A stretch of 64,000 bases of DNA from Azospirillum oleiclasticum (GTDB lineage Bacteria; Pseudomonadota; Alphaproteobacteria; Azospirillales; Azospirillaceae), in contig NZ_JABFFR010000001.1 of NCBI RefSeq assembly GCF_013423485.1, forward strand, positions 806,001 to 870,000, written 5' to 3'. The translations under genes were made by a program, and so were the position numbers. The stretch's first letter is position 1. Each line of letters opens with the position of its first letter. A model generated the notes under the pieces. The model had not been told where the DNA came from. It saw only the letters and a list, made by a program, of their open reading frames with translations, and made no database searches. This document shows, in pieces, positions 41,418 through 50,718 of this stretch.

Positions 41418-41765
41418 ATGCTCGACGCCCTCGTCACCTGGTTCAACGAACGCACGACGACCGAGATCGTCTGGCTCGGCATCGGAACCTTCGCCCAGCT
41501 CCTCTTCTCCATGCGCTTCATCGTGCAGTGGATCGCCAGCGAGAAGGTCCGTCGCAGCATCGTGCCGGAGACCTTCTGGTACTTCAGCATGGGCGGCGGC
41601 ATCATGCTGCTCGCCTACGCCATCCACCGCGTCGACCCCGTCTTCATCCTGGGGCAGGCGATGGGCGTGGTCATCTACAGCCGCAACATCTACTTCATCT
41701 ACGCGCACCGGAAAAACGGCACACCGGTCGAGCCGGACGTGCGCGCGGGCGCGGCCAAGCCGTGA
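41418..41765 (+). CDS. LAB_N-domain small membrane protein
   Basis: The 115-residue protein has three membrane helices and the lipid-A-biosynthesis N-terminal domain (LAB_N): WLGIGTFAQLLFSMRFIVQWIASEKVRRSIVPETFWYFSMGGGIMLLAYAIHRVDPVFILGQAMGVVIYSRNIYFI. Stand-alone LAB_N proteins accompany GT2 and GT39 enzymes in lipid A-sugar modification; exact role unproven. The stop TGA overlaps the next gene's GTG start by 4 bases (41762-41765), showing translational coupling. Confidence 0.85.
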   Translation: MLDALVTWFNERTTTEIVWLGIGTFAQLLFSMRFIVQWIASEKVRRSIVPETFWYFSMGGGIMLLAYAIHRVDPVFILGQAMGVVIYSRNIYFIYAHRKNGTPVEPDVRAGAAKP

Positions 41766-43453
41766 TCGTGGCGGCGGGCTGGGCCGAGGGGACGTCCGCC
41801 GGCCGTCTGTCGGCCGTGGTGTACGCGTTGCTGACGCTGCTGTGCGTGGCGTTGTACGCGCCGGGCTTCACCAGCGTTCCGCCCTTCGACCGCGACGAGT
41901 CCCGCTTCGCCCAGGCATCGTTCCAGATGCTGGAGAGCGGCGATCTTGTGGATATCCGCTTCCAGGATGAGGCACGGCACAAGAAACCGGTCGGCATCTA
42001 TTGGCTCCAGGCGGCCAGCACCGCGCTGCTCGGCACCGCCGGTGAGAAGGCCATCTGGACCTACCGGGTGCCGTCGCTGCTCGGTGCCGTCGCCGCGGTG
42101 CTCGCCACCGCCTGGCTCGGCGCGCGCCAGTTCGGCCCGGCCGTCGGCACCATGGCCGCGGTCATGCTGGCCGGCTGCGTGGTGCTGGGGGTCGAGGCGC
42201 GGATGGCGAAGACCGATGCGGTCATGCTCGCCACCATCACGGTCGCCCAGGCGGCGCTGGCCGCCGTCTATCTCGGCCGTCATGGCGAGCGGCCCGGCTG
42301 GGGACTGCCGCTGCTGTTCTGGATCGCGGTGGGGCTCAGCGTGCTGGTGAAGGGCCCCATCGTGGCGCTGGTGTCGGGCGGCACGGTCGCCATGCTGGCG
42401 CTGTGGGACCGGCGGGCGGGGTGGCTGGCGCGCCTGAGGCCCCTGGCCGGGCTGGGGATCGTCCTCCTCATCGCCGCACCCTGGCTGATCGCCATCACGC
42501 TGAAGACGCAGGGCGCCTTCTTCACCGAATCCGTCGGGCACGACATGATGGGCAAGGTCGCCGGCGGCCAGGAGGGCAAGGGACTGCCGCCCGGCTATTA
42601 CCTCGGCACCTTCTTCATCACCTTCGCCCCCTGGTCGTTCCTGACGCTGCTGGCGCTGCCCTGGATCTGGCGGAACCGCCGCGACGACGCCGTACGCTTC
42701 TGCATAGCATGGATCCTGCCGACCTGGATCGTGTTCGAGGTGGTGCCGACCAAGCTGCTGCACTACACGCTGCCGGTGTTCCCCGCGGTCGCGCTGCTCA
42801 CCGCGGGTGCCGCGCTGGACGCTGCGGCGCCGACCGCCGGCCGGGTGCTGCGCTGGGCATCGGCCGCCCTCGGCGTGGGTGCCATGGCGGCGCTGGCGCT
42901 GGCCGTGGCGCTCGTGCCGTGGCTGGTCGACGGCGATGTGGCGTGGGCGGCCTGGATCATCCTGCCGGCGGTGGTGGCGCTGGCCGTGCTGGCGGTGCGG
43001 CAACGCTTCGCCGGAAAACCGCGCGGGGCGGTGGCGGTCGCGCTGGCCGGCGCGGTGCTGCTGTACGCGGTGGCCTACGCCATTGTGCTGCCCGGTGTGC
43101 CCGGCCTGTGGGTCGGGCGGGAGGCGGGCGTGCTCGTCGCCGCGAACCGCCCCTGCGCCTCCACCCGGGTGGCCTCGGCCGGCTATTCGGAGCCGAGCCT
43201 GGTCTTCGCGGTGGGGACGGACACGCTGCTGACCCGCGGTGACGGCGCCGCCCGCCACCTGCTGGGTGACCCTTCCTGCGCGCTGGCGCTGGTGGACGGG
43301 CGGGAAGAGGCGGCCTTCCGCACGGCGCTGGCCGGGGCGGGCGCCACAGCGCTCGGCACGGTGCGCGGTTTCAACTACAACAACGGGCGGCGCATCGCGC
43401 TGACCCTCTACCGGCTGGCGCCGGCCCCCGCGGTGGCCGCACCGACAGGGTAA
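41762..43453 (+). CDS. GT39/ArnT-like membrane glycosyltransferase
   Basis: From GTG 41762 the 563-residue protein is polytopic with about 11-12 helices. The first periplasmic loop PPFDRDESRFAQASFQMLESGDLVDIRFQDEARHKKPVGIYWLQ contains the acidic residues of ArnT/PMT-type transferases. Further motifs are VPSLLGAVAAVLATAWLGARQFG and TFAPWSFLTLLALPWIWR, FEVVPTKLLHYTLPVFP. Such enzymes move sugar from polyprenyl phosphate to lipid A or other periplasmic acceptors. With the upstream GT2 and LAB_N proteins it fits a lipid A or glycan modification pathway. Specific sugar unknown. Confidence 0.87.
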   Translation: MIVAAGWAEGTSAGRLSAVVYALLTLLCVALYAPGFTSVPPFDRDESRFAQASFQMLESGDLVDIRFQDEARHKKPVGIYWLQAASTALLGTAGEKAIWTYRVPSLLGAVAAVLATAWLGARQFGPAVGTMAAVMLAGCVVLGVEARMAKTDAVMLATITVAQAALAAVYLGRHGERPGWGLPLLFWIAVGLSVLVKGPIVALVSGGTVAMLALWDRRAGWLARLRPLAGLGIVLLIAAPWLIAITLKTQGAFFTESVGHDMMGKVAGGQEGKGLPPGYYLGTFFITFAPWSFLTLLALPWIWRNRRDDAVRFCIAWILPTWIVFEVVPTKLLHYTLPVFPAVALLTAGAALDAAAPTAGRVLRWASAALGVGAMAALALAVALVPWLVDGDVAWAAWIILPAVVALAVLAVRQRFAGKPRGAVAVALAGAVLLYAVAYAIVLPGVPGLWVGREAGVLVAANRPCASTRVASAGYSEPSLVFAVGTDTLLTRGDGAARHLLGDPSCALALVDGREEAAFRTALAGAGATALGTVRGFNYNNGRRIALTLYRLAPAPAVAAPTG

Positions 43454-43533
43454 CGCGCACGCGTCGTGGACGTCCGATCGTTTCGGCTGTTCCCTGGGGA
43501 CCGGAACACCACAGCCATCGGAAGGCCGCCGCC

Positions 43534-43869
43534 ATGACCCGCAACCTTCCCCGCATACGTCTCTCCGCCCTGCCGTTCGCCGCCGCCCTGGCGGTCGCGG
43601 CGCTGGCAACGCCGGCGGCCGCCCAATTCCAGGAGCGGACGGTCACCAACCCCTACGGCTTCGACCAGCCGGCCGGTACGGCGCAGCAGCCGCGCAGCCA
43701 CTGGAACGCCATGGGCACCGCCGGCCAGTTCCGCGCCGGGGGCACCTATGGCACGGACGTGAACAACGCCGGGCGCTTCTACTCCAACACCCGTTCGCTG
43801 GGGCTGAACCCCAACAGGCCGGGCGAGCGTCCGCCGCAGCGCAATCTGGCCCCGCCCAAGCCCCGGTGA
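43534..43869 (+). CDS. Small exported protein of unknown function
   Basis: The 111-residue product has a signal peptide (MTRNLPRIRLSALPFAAALA, cleavage likely after AAA near 29) and a Gly/Asn/Pro-rich mature part (NPYGFDQPAGTAQQPRSHWNAMGTAGQFRAGGTYGTDVNNAGRF) lacking Cys. I recognise no family. ATG 43534 is preceded by GGAAGG. It lies 80 bp downstream of the GT39 gene, on the same strand. Confidence 0.65.
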   Translation: MTRNLPRIRLSALPFAAALAVAALATPAAAQFQERTVTNPYGFDQPAGTAQQPRSHWNAMGTAGQFRAGGTYGTDVNNAGRFYSNTRSLGLNPNRPGERPPQRNLAPPKPR

Positions 43870-43881
43870 CCGGCGGGGCGT

Positions 43882-44805
43882 TCACGCCCCGGCAGCTTCC
43901 TCCGGTCGCCACAGCCAGGCGGCTCCCCGCACGCCGCTGGAATCGCCATGCACCGCGCGGCGTACGGGTGTGTCGATGCGGTCGGAGAAGGCGTACGTCT
44001 CGATCCGCGGGGGCAGTTCGGCGTACAGCGCCTCGACGTTCGACAGCCCGCCGCCCAGCACGATCACGTCGGGGTCGAGCAGGTTGACCACCGCGGCCAG
44101 CCCCCGTGCCAGCCGATCGGCCAGCCGGTCCAGGGTTGCCAACGCATCGGCCTTCCCATCCGCCGCCTCCGCCACAATCCCTTCCATGGTCAGATCCGCG
44201 CCGGAGACCCGACGATGGTCGGCGGCCACCGCGGGACCGGACACGAAGGTCTCCAGACAGCCGCGCTTGCCACAATAGCAGGCCGGCCCCGGACGCTCGT
44301 CGTCGCGCGGCCAGGGCAGGGGGTTGTGGCCCCATTCACCGCCCACCGCGTTGCGTCCGGAAAGCACATGCCCGTGCGCCACGATCCCGGCACCGCAACC
44401 GGTGCCGACGATCGCCGCGAAGACCACGCCGGCTCCCGCCCCGGCGCCGTCCACCGCCTCCGACACGGCGAGGCAGTTGGCGTCGTTCTCCACACGCACG
44501 GGCCGCCCGAGCGCGGTGGCGAGATCGCGGTCGAAGGGACGGCCGATCAGCCAGGTCGAGTTGGCGTTCTTCACCAGCCCGGTCGCGGGCGACACGATGC
44601 CAGGAATGCCGACGCCGACGGTCGCACGCCCGCCGCCGGCGGTCTCCCGCTCCAGCGTGCCCACCAGGTCGCGAATGGTGGAGAGCGTGCCGTCATAGTC
44701 GCCGCGCGGCGTGGCAACGCGCCGGCGCGCCAGCACGTGGCCGGCGCCGTCCAGGACGATTCCCTCGGTCTTGGTGCCGCCGAGATCGATGCCGATGCGA
44801 TTCAT
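43882..44805 (-). CDS. ROK-family sugar kinase
   Basis: The 307-residue protein is a ROK kinase: N-terminal phosphate loop GIDLGGTKTEG, VGIPGIVSPATG, catalytic Asp in VENDANCLA, GTGCGAGIV, GEWGHNPLPW (zinc His) and the Cys-rich zinc motif CYCGKRGCLETFVSGP. These match fructokinase/N-acetylglucosamine kinase-type ROK proteins; the sugar cannot be assigned. Start ATG 44805 or 44817 (adds MTDV). Converges on the small exported gene with 12 bp between. Confidence 0.9.
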   Translation of the reverse strand: MNRIGIDLGGTKTEGIVLDGAGHVLARRRVATPRGDYDGTLSTIRDLVGTLERETAGGGRATVGVGIPGIVSPATGLVKNANSTWLIGRPFDRDLATALGRPVRVENDANCLAVSEAVDGAGAGAGVVFAAIVGTGCGAGIVAHGHVLSGRNAVGGEWGHNPLPWPRDDERPGPACYCGKRGCLETFVSGPAVAADHRRVSGADLTMEGIVAEAADGKADALATLDRLADRLARGLAAVVNLLDPDVIVLGGGLSNVEALYAELPPRIETYAFSDRIDTPVRRAVHGDSSGVRGAAWLWRPEEAAGA

Positions 44806-45002
44806 GACGTCGGTCATACACACAAACGGGCGGCCGTCCAAGCGCGCGCCGTGGCGGCACCGGCGACACGACCCGGCATAAAATGCCGGCGGGTTCCGGA
44901 TTTCAATTGACCGCCGATGGCGAACGGGTAGAACCCGGCGCATAGGCCAGCGCTGCCCTTCGGTTGGCGCTCGGCTGACATCGATGTCCGGAGACGCAGA
45001 CG

Positions 45003-45710
45003 ATGCCCATCCGCCAGCGCGCCGCCCGCGCGGTTCTTTCCTCGATGGTTGCCGTCGCCGTTGCCGGGGGCGCCCTGTCCGCCGCCGCCGCACCCGCGCC
45101 GAAACCGATCTGCTACAGCCGCGCCGAGCATGCCGCCGAGCAGCTCATCCGCCTGCACACCGAAATGATGGTGGTCGGCCTGACCTGCCAGTCCGTGGTG
45201 CCGGAGCAGAACCCCTTCGGCAAGTATCATGAGTTCACGGTGAAGAACCGTGCGGCGATCTCGTCGTCCGAAGCGCTTCTGATCGATCACTTCCGCAAGA
45301 CCAAGTCGGGCAACGCGACGCGGAGCTTCGACACCTACCGCACGGAGCTGGCCAACGAGGTGAGCCGCCGGTCGGCGACCATCGGCGTCGGCGTCTATTG
45401 CTCGGAGCTGGTTGACCGCGTGAAGAACGCGGTGACGCTCACCGCCGACGACCTCAAGATCCTGACCTCGGACGAGAAGACGGCCGGCCTGCTGCTGCTC
45501 AGCTCCCGCCCGCTCTGCGATGTCAAGGTTGCCAGCATGCCGGACAGCGTGACCACGGCCTCCGCCCCGCAGCGCGGCAAGCCGGCGAAGGAGGCGACGC
45601 CCGCGTCGTCCAAGCCGCCGGCCAAGCCGGCCAAGGCGCCGACCAAGCCCTCCACCAAGGCCGCCGACGCCGGCAAGCCGCAGACGGTCACCACCGCGCA
45701 GAAGCCCTGA
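45003..45710 (+). CDS. Exported protein of unknown function with Lys/Pro-rich tail
   Basis: The 235-residue protein has a signal peptide (MPIRQRAARAVLSSMVAVAV to about 30, ending SAAAA). The mature core (about 35-180) holds four Cys (ICYSR, LTCQS, YCSEL, LCDVK), consistent with disulphides in the periplasm. The tail (about 190-235) is Lys/Pro/Ala-rich (KPPAKPAKAPTKPSTKAADAGKPQ), like a flexible wall-associated linker. I recognise no family. ATG 45003 follows GGAGACGCAGACG. A strong terminator follows the stop. Confidence 0.68.
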   Translation: MPIRQRAARAVLSSMVAVAVAGGALSAAAAPAPKPICYSRAEHAAEQLIRLHTEMMVVGLTCQSVVPEQNPFGKYHEFTVKNRAAISSSEALLIDHFRKTKSGNATRSFDTYRTELANEVSRRSATIGVGVYCSELVDRVKNAVTLTADDLKILTSDEKTAGLLLLSSRPLCDVKVASMPDSVTTASAPQRGKPAKEATPASSKPPAKPAKAPTKPSTKAADAGKPQTVTTAQKP

Positions 45711-45737
45711 CCGGCCGGCAACCGCCCGCAACAGGCT

Positions 45738-45797
45738 GCCGAAGACACGGAAGGCCGCCCGCGCCGCAAGGCGTTGGCGGCCTTCCGTGTTTTCGGC
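45738..45797 (+). terminator. Strong intrinsic terminator
   Basis: ACACGGAAGGCCGCC at 45745-45759 pairs perfectly with GGCGGCCTTCCGTGT at 45776-45790, followed by TTTT; outer GCCGAA/TTCGGC extends the stem. It ends the exported-protein transcript. Confidence 0.85.
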
Positions 45798-45884
45798 AAG
45801 GCACGTCTGCGCTGATACCATTCGTCGGACGGAGGAGTGCCGTATAGGGTCGGCGCATCGTTCCGAAGCCCGGCGGAATCCCGT

Positions 45885-46622
45885 ATGCCCGCGTCACCGA
45901 TACCGTTCGATCCGTTCCGCGGTGCCGCGACCGCGGCGCGTGAGGCGCTCGGGATGCCGGGGCTGGTCCTGCTCGCGAGCTATGTGGGGTTCGGGTCGCT
46001 GGTGAGGCAGAGCGGATTGGACCTGCCGCAGGGGCTGGCCTCCACCGCCACCGCCTGGGCGTTGCCGGGCCAAGTGGCAATGGTGGAGCTGTCGGCGGTC
46101 GGCGCCTCGGCCCTGTCGATCGCGATCGCGGTGGCGCTGACGAATGCCCGGCTGACGCCGATGGTGGTGACCATCCTCCCCCTGTTCCGGGATACGGGAA
46201 TGCCGCGCCGCGTCACCTACGCGGTCGCCCATTTCGTGGCGGTCACCGCCTGGGCGACGGCCTTGCGGCAACTGCCTGGCATGCCGCCGGAGGAACGGGT
46301 CGGCTGGTTCGTCGGATTCGCGCTGACGCTGTGGGTCCTGTCCATGACCGGAACGGCGTTGGGCTATTTTCTGGCGGGCGCGGTGCCGGCTCCGGTGACG
46401 CTCGGGCTGGTGTTCCTCAACCCGCTCTATTTCATGCTCATCCTCATCGTCGACCTGCGCCAGCGGGCGCGGACGCTGGCGATGATCATGGGGGCGGTGC
46501 TCGGGCCCATCCTGCATCTGGTCACCCCCACCTACGGTCTGTTGCTGACCGGTGTGCTGGCGGGGGCGATGGCCTACACGACCGACCGCGTCCTGACGCG
46601 GCGGGAGAGCCTGCGTGGGTGA
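45885..46622 (+). CDS. azlC: AzlC family amino acid exporter subunit
   Basis: The 245-residue membrane protein has several hydrophobic helices and the AzlC pattern: AAREALGMPGLVLLASYVGFGSLVRQSGLDLPQGLASTATAWALPGQVAMVELSAVGASALSIAIAVALTNARLTPMVVTILPLFRD. AzlCD exports branched-chain amino acids. ATG 45885 (MPASPIPFD). It overlaps azlD by 8 bases. The branched-chain amino acid importer operon follows, giving import and export genes side by side. Confidence 0.88.
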   Translation: MPASPIPFDPFRGAATAAREALGMPGLVLLASYVGFGSLVRQSGLDLPQGLASTATAWALPGQVAMVELSAVGASALSIAIAVALTNARLTPMVVTILPLFRDTGMPRRVTYAVAHFVAVTAWATALRQLPGMPPEERVGWFVGFALTLWVLSMTGTALGYFLAGAVPAPVTLGLVFLNPLYFMLILIVDLRQRARTLAMIMGAVLGPILHLVTPTYGLLLTGVLAGAMAYTTDRVLTRRESLRG

Positions 46623-46953
46623 CGCGGAGATCTGGCTGGTCATCGGTCTGACCGCCGTCGTGACCTACCTGCCGCGCGCGCTGGGCGTGGCGCTGTCCGG
46701 GCGGATCGATCCGAACGGGCCGGTCTTCCAGTTCGTCGCCTGCATCGCCTACGCGCTGCTGGCCGGGCTGATCGCCCGCATGATCCTGTTCCCGGTCGGT
46801 CCCCTGCAGGAAACGGCCCTCGGCAACCGGCTTGCCTCGGCGGGGTTGGCGCTGGCCGTGTTCCTGATGATGCGGCGCAGCGTGATGCTGGGCGTGCTGG
46901 CGGGAACCGCCGCTTTGATCGGCCTGACGGTGGGAGGCGTACAACTGTTCTGA
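46615..46953 (+). CDS. azlD: AzlD family protein
   Basis: The 112-residue membrane protein has about four helices and the AzlD pattern (IGLTAVVTYLPRALGVALSGRID, FVACIAYALLAGLIARMILFP, LALAVFLMMRRSVMLGVLAGTAAL). It starts at GTG 46615 and overlaps azlC by 8 bases, so the two are probably coupled. Confidence 0.88.
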   Translation: MGDAEIWLVIGLTAVVTYLPRALGVALSGRIDPNGPVFQFVACIAYALLAGLIARMILFPVGPLQETALGNRLASAGLALAVFLMMRRSVMLGVLAGTAALIGLTVGGVQLF

Positions 46954-47062
46954 TTTTCTCGTCCAGGACGGCCCTTGCCGTACCGCCACCGCGCGGTTCG
47001 AGCAACTTCCTTGCGATTTTTGTGAACCCCCGTCATGCAGCGGCGGCAGGGCTGTTACCCCC

Positions 47063-47090
47063 TTGCCCTGTGTAAAGCACGTGAGATAAC
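47063..47090 (+). promoter_or_regulatory. Candidate liv promoter
   Basis: TTGCCC at 47063-47068 and GATAAC at 47085-47090, spaced 16 bases, lie 140 bp upstream of livH. Both match the sigma-70 consensus at four of six positions. Confidence 0.35.
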
Positions 47091-47229
47091 GTCCGAGCAC
47101 CAAATGACCGCGGCCCGCCGGAAATGGACGGGCCCGTGAACGGGGAGCGTCGGTTCACGTGTCCGCCAAACGAGCGACTTTGGCTCGCCCGCCCATGTGT
47201 CTGCGTGTTGCAGTCCGGGGGGCGAACTG

Positions 47230-48147
47230 ATGGAATATTTCCTCCAACAATTGATCAACGGCCTGACGCTGGGCGCCATTTATGGCCTCATCGCGATCGG
47301 CTACACGATGGTGTACGGCATCATCGGCATGATCAATTTCGCCCACGGCGAAATCTACATGATCGGCGCCTTCATCGCGGTGATCACCTTCCTGGTCCTG
47401 GGAACGGTGGGGATCACCTGGGTGCCGCTGATGCTGCTGGTCGTGCTGATCATGGCGATGCTCTTCACCGCCGTCTATGGCTGGACGATCGAGCGCATCG
47501 CCTACCGGCCCTTGCGCAATTCGCCGCGGCTGGCGCCGCTGATCTCGGCGATCGGCATGTCGATCTTCCTGCAGAACTACGTCCAGCTTCTCCAGGGCGC
47601 GCGGGTGAAGCCGTTGCCGCCGGTGGTGCCGGGCGGCTTCTCGCTGATGGAGCGGGCCGACGGATTCGTGGTCCAGATCAGCTACCTCCAGCTCACCATC
47701 ATCCTGCTGACCGTGGCGCTGATGTACGGCTTCACGCAGATCATCCAGCGCACCGAACTCGGCCGCGCCCAGCGCGCGTGCGAGCAGGACAAGACGATGG
47801 CCGGGCTGCTGGGCGTCAATGTCGACCGCACCATCTCGCTCACCTTCGTGATGGGGGCGGCGCTGGCGGCGGTGGCGGGCGTGATGGTCACGCTCTATTA
47901 CGGCGTGATCGATTTCTACATCGGGTTCCTGGCGGGGGTGAAAGCCTTCACCGCGGCGGTGCTGGGCGGCATCGGGTCGCTGCCGGGCGCCATGCTGGGC
48001 GGGCTGTTCATCGGCCTGATCGAGGCCTTCTGGTCCGCCTACTTCACCATCGAGTACAAGGATGTGGCGACCTTCTCCATCCTCGTGCTGGTTTTGATCT
48101 TCCGCCCGTCCGGTCTGCTCGGCCGGCCGGAAATCGAGAAGGTGTGA
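47230..48147 (+). CDS. livH: Branched-chain amino acid ABC transporter permease LivH
   Basis: The 305-residue permease has about eight membrane helices and matches LivH: LINGLTLGAIYGLIAIGYTMVYGIIGMINFAHGEIYMIGAF, then the EAA-like cytoplasmic loop around RACEQDKTMAGLLGVNVDRTISLTF and ILVLVLIFRPSGLLGRP. It pairs with LivM to form the pore of the importer. ATG 47230 is preceded by GGGGGGCGAACTG. livM follows after 4 bp. Confidence 0.95.
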   Translation: MEYFLQQLINGLTLGAIYGLIAIGYTMVYGIIGMINFAHGEIYMIGAFIAVITFLVLGTVGITWVPLMLLVVLIMAMLFTAVYGWTIERIAYRPLRNSPRLAPLISAIGMSIFLQNYVQLLQGARVKPLPPVVPGGFSLMERADGFVVQISYLQLTIILLTVALMYGFTQIIQRTELGRAQRACEQDKTMAGLLGVNVDRTISLTFVMGAALAAVAGVMVTLYYGVIDFYIGFLAGVKAFTAAVLGGIGSLPGAMLGGLFIGLIEAFWSAYFTIEYKDVATFSILVLVLIFRPSGLLGRPEIEKV

Positions 48148-48151
48148 GGCC

Positions 48152-49825
48152 ATGACCGCGATTTCCGAGTCCGCCGCCGGGCGGGCGCTTCCCTGGCCGT
48201 CCATGCTGCGGGAGTCCGGCCTCGCCGCCTTCGTGGCACTGCTCCTCACCGTTCCGCTGGTGGGCTTCCGCACCGTCGACCGCCCGACCGGGCTGGGCAT
48301 CAGCACCCGCTTCGACGAGGTTCTGGCGGCCGCAGCGCTGGTCTTCATCGGCCGCCTGGGCCTTTGCCTGGTCAACGAGGGCCGGGCCTTGCTGGTGATG
48401 GTGCTGTCGATCCTGGCGCTCGCCGTCTCCGCCTTCGTGGGCTTCCCGACGGAGGCCTTGAAGGTGATCGCGATGGGCGGCGCCTTCGTCATCAGCCTGC
48501 GCGCCGCGATGAAGATCAACGGCGACGCCGCCATCACGCTGGCCGCGGTGTATGTGGCGCTGTTCCTCGGCCCATGGCTGCAACTCGGCGGCGGGGTGAC
48601 GCTGTGGCTGGTTGCCAAATCCGTCATCGCAGCGGCCGCCCTGGCGGTGGCCGTCTGGCGCGGCCTCCACGCCTGGAGGAAGCACGGGGCGCCGGTGTCG
48701 CTGGCCGACCGTGACAAGGCGATGGACCGCATCGCCGTCAAGGTGCAGCAGGCCTCGCGCTTCCTCGGACCGGTCGGCATCGCCTTTGCGCTGATCTTCC
48801 CGTTCCTGCCCATTGCCGACCGGGTCAGCATCGACATCGGCATCCTGCTGCTCACCTACATCATGCTGGGCTGGGGGTTGAACATCGTGGTCGGGCTGGC
48901 CGGCCTGCTCGACCTCGGCTATGTGGCCTTCTATGCGGTGGGCGCCTACTCCTACGCGCTTCTGGCGACCTATTTCGGCTGGGGTTTCTGGATATGCCTG
49001 CCGCTGGCGGGGGTGCTGGCGGCGCTGTCCGGCGTGCTGCTGGGCTTTCCGGTGCTGCGGCTGCGCGGCGACTATTTCGCCATCGTGACGCTGGGCTTCG
49101 GCGAGATCATCCGCGTCATCCTGATCAACTGGTACCAGTTCACCGGCGGACCCAACGGCATCAGCGGCATCCCGCGCCCCAGCTTCTTCGGACTGGCGGA
49201 GTTCAACCGCAACCCCACCGGTGGCCTCCCCTCCTTCCACGAGATGTTCGGGCTGGAGTTCAGCTCCCTGCATCGCATCATCTTCCTTTATTACCTGATC
49301 CTGGCGCTGGCGCTGGTCGTGAACCTGTTCACGCTGCGCGTCCGCAAGCTGCCCATGGGCCGCGCCTGGGAGGCGTTGCGCGAGGATGACATCGCCTGCT
49401 CCTCGCTGGGCATCAACCGGACGAACATGAAGCTCGGGGCCTTCGCCATCGCGGCCATGTTCGGCGGCTTCGCCGGCTCCTTCTTCGCCACGCGGCAGGG
49501 CTTCATCAGTCCGGAGAGCTTCACCTTCATCGAGTCCGCGATCATCCTCGCCATCGTGGTGCTGGGCGGCATGGGCAGCCAGGTCGGTGTGGTGGTCGCC
49601 ACCTTCATCGTCATCGGCCTGCCGGAGATGTTCCGCGAGCTGGAGCAGTACCGCATGGTCGCCTTCGGCATGGGCATGGTGCTGATCATGCTCTGGCGCC
49701 CGCGCGGGCTGCTGGCGCACCGTGATCCGACCATCCGTCTGCAAGGCTACGGGGGCGGCGGCACGCCCGCCGCCGGCACCGCGGCCGCGGGCGGCGAAGC
49801 CATCGCCGGCGGGAGGGCGAAATGA
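48152..49825 (+). CDS. livM: Branched-chain amino acid ABC transporter permease LivM, with N-terminal extension
   Basis: The 557-residue permease has the LivM core at about 225-540: LGWGLNIVVGLAGLLDLGYVAFYAVGAYSYALLATYFGWGFW, GDYFAIVTLGFGEIIRVILINW, GRAWEALREDDIACSSLGINRTNMKLGAFAIAAMFGGFAG. It is clearly longer than E. coli LivM (about 425); the extra N-terminal part (about 20-200) adds several hydrophobic helices. A Gly/Ala-rich tail ends the protein. The last 4 bases overlap livG, so translation is coupled. Confidence 0.93.
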   Translation: MTAISESAAGRALPWPSMLRESGLAAFVALLLTVPLVGFRTVDRPTGLGISTRFDEVLAAAALVFIGRLGLCLVNEGRALLVMVLSILALAVSAFVGFPTEALKVIAMGGAFVISLRAAMKINGDAAITLAAVYVALFLGPWLQLGGGVTLWLVAKSVIAAAALAVAVWRGLHAWRKHGAPVSLADRDKAMDRIAVKVQQASRFLGPVGIAFALIFPFLPIADRVSIDIGILLLTYIMLGWGLNIVVGLAGLLDLGYVAFYAVGAYSYALLATYFGWGFWICLPLAGVLAALSGVLLGFPVLRLRGDYFAIVTLGFGEIIRVILINWYQFTGGPNGISGIPRPSFFGLAEFNRNPTGGLPSFHEMFGLEFSSLHRIIFLYYLILALALVVNLFTLRVRKLPMGRAWEALREDDIACSSLGINRTNMKLGAFAIAAMFGGFAGSFFATRQGFISPESFTFIESAIILAIVVLGGMGSQVGVVVATFIVIGLPEMFRELEQYRMVAFGMGMVLIMLWRPRGLLAHRDPTIRLQGYGGGGTPAAGTAAAGGEAIAGGRAK

Positions 49826-50715
49826 CCGACGCCATCATGACGACGGCCGCCTTGCCGCTGCCGAACGCCACCACCCCGCTGCTGGCGGTGGAGCACCTGA
49901 CCATGCGCTTCGGCGGTCTGGTCGCCGTCAACGACGTGTCCTTCGCCGCGGCGAACCGGCAGATCACCGCGGTGATCGGCCCGAACGGCGCCGGCAAGAC
50001 CACGCTGTTCAATTGTCTGACCGGCTTCTACTCGCCCACCATCGGGCGGCTGACGCTGCGGCATCCGGACGGCAAGACCTTCCTGCTGGAGCAGATGCCG
50101 GGCTACCGCATCTCGCAGAAGGCCAGCGTCGCCCGCACCTTCCAGAACATCCGCCTGTTCGGTGGCATGAGCGTGCTGGAAAACCTGATGGTCGCCCAGC
50201 ACAACAAGCTCCAGAACGCGTCGGGCTTCACCATCGCCGGGCTGCTCGGCCTGCCGTCCTACCGGAAGGCCGAGCAGCAGGCGGTGGACCTCGCCCGCTA
50301 CTGGCTGTCGCGGGTGCGGTTGCTGGATTACGCCGACTGGCAGGCGGGCAATCTGCCCTACGGCGCCCAGCGCCGGCTGGAGATCGCGCGCGCCATGTGC
50401 ACGGAGCCGGTGCTGCTGTGCCTGGACGAGCCGGCGGCCGGTCTGAACCCGCGCGAATCGGGCGAGCTGGCCGATCTGCTGACCTTCATCCGCGACGAGC
50501 ACGGCATCGGCGTGCTGCTGATCGAGCATGACATGAGCGTGGTCATGAGCATTTCCGACCATGTGGTCGTGCTGGATTACGGCAGGAAGATCGCCGACGG
50601 CACCCCGCACGAGGTGAAGAACGACCCCGCTGTCATCCGAGCCTATCTGGGCGAGGAGGAGGACGAGGAGCTGCCGCCCGAAGTGGCGAAGGATCTGGAA
50701 GGGAAGGGGGTCTGA
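49822..50715 (+). CDS. livG: Branched-chain amino acid ABC transporter ATPase LivG
   Basis: The 297-residue ATPase has Walker A GPNGAGKTT, Q-loop TFQNIRLFGGMSVLENLM, the degenerate ABC signature LPYGAQRRLEIARAM and Walker B LLCLDEPAAGLN, as in LivG. ATG 49822 overlaps the livM stop by 4 bases. It powers uptake through LivHM. The C-terminal EEEDEELPPEVAKDLEGKGV is an acidic tail. Confidence 0.96.
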   Translation: MTDAIMTTAALPLPNATTPLLAVEHLTMRFGGLVAVNDVSFAAANRQITAVIGPNGAGKTTLFNCLTGFYSPTIGRLTLRHPDGKTFLLEQMPGYRISQKASVARTFQNIRLFGGMSVLENLMVAQHNKLQNASGFTIAGLLGLPSYRKAEQQAVDLARYWLSRVRLLDYADWQAGNLPYGAQRRLEIARAMCTEPVLLCLDEPAAGLNPRESGELADLLTFIRDEHGIGVLLIEHDMSVVMSISDHVVVLDYGRKIADGTPHEVKNDPAVIRAYLGEEEDEELPPEVAKDLEGKGV

Positions 50716-50718
50716 TCC

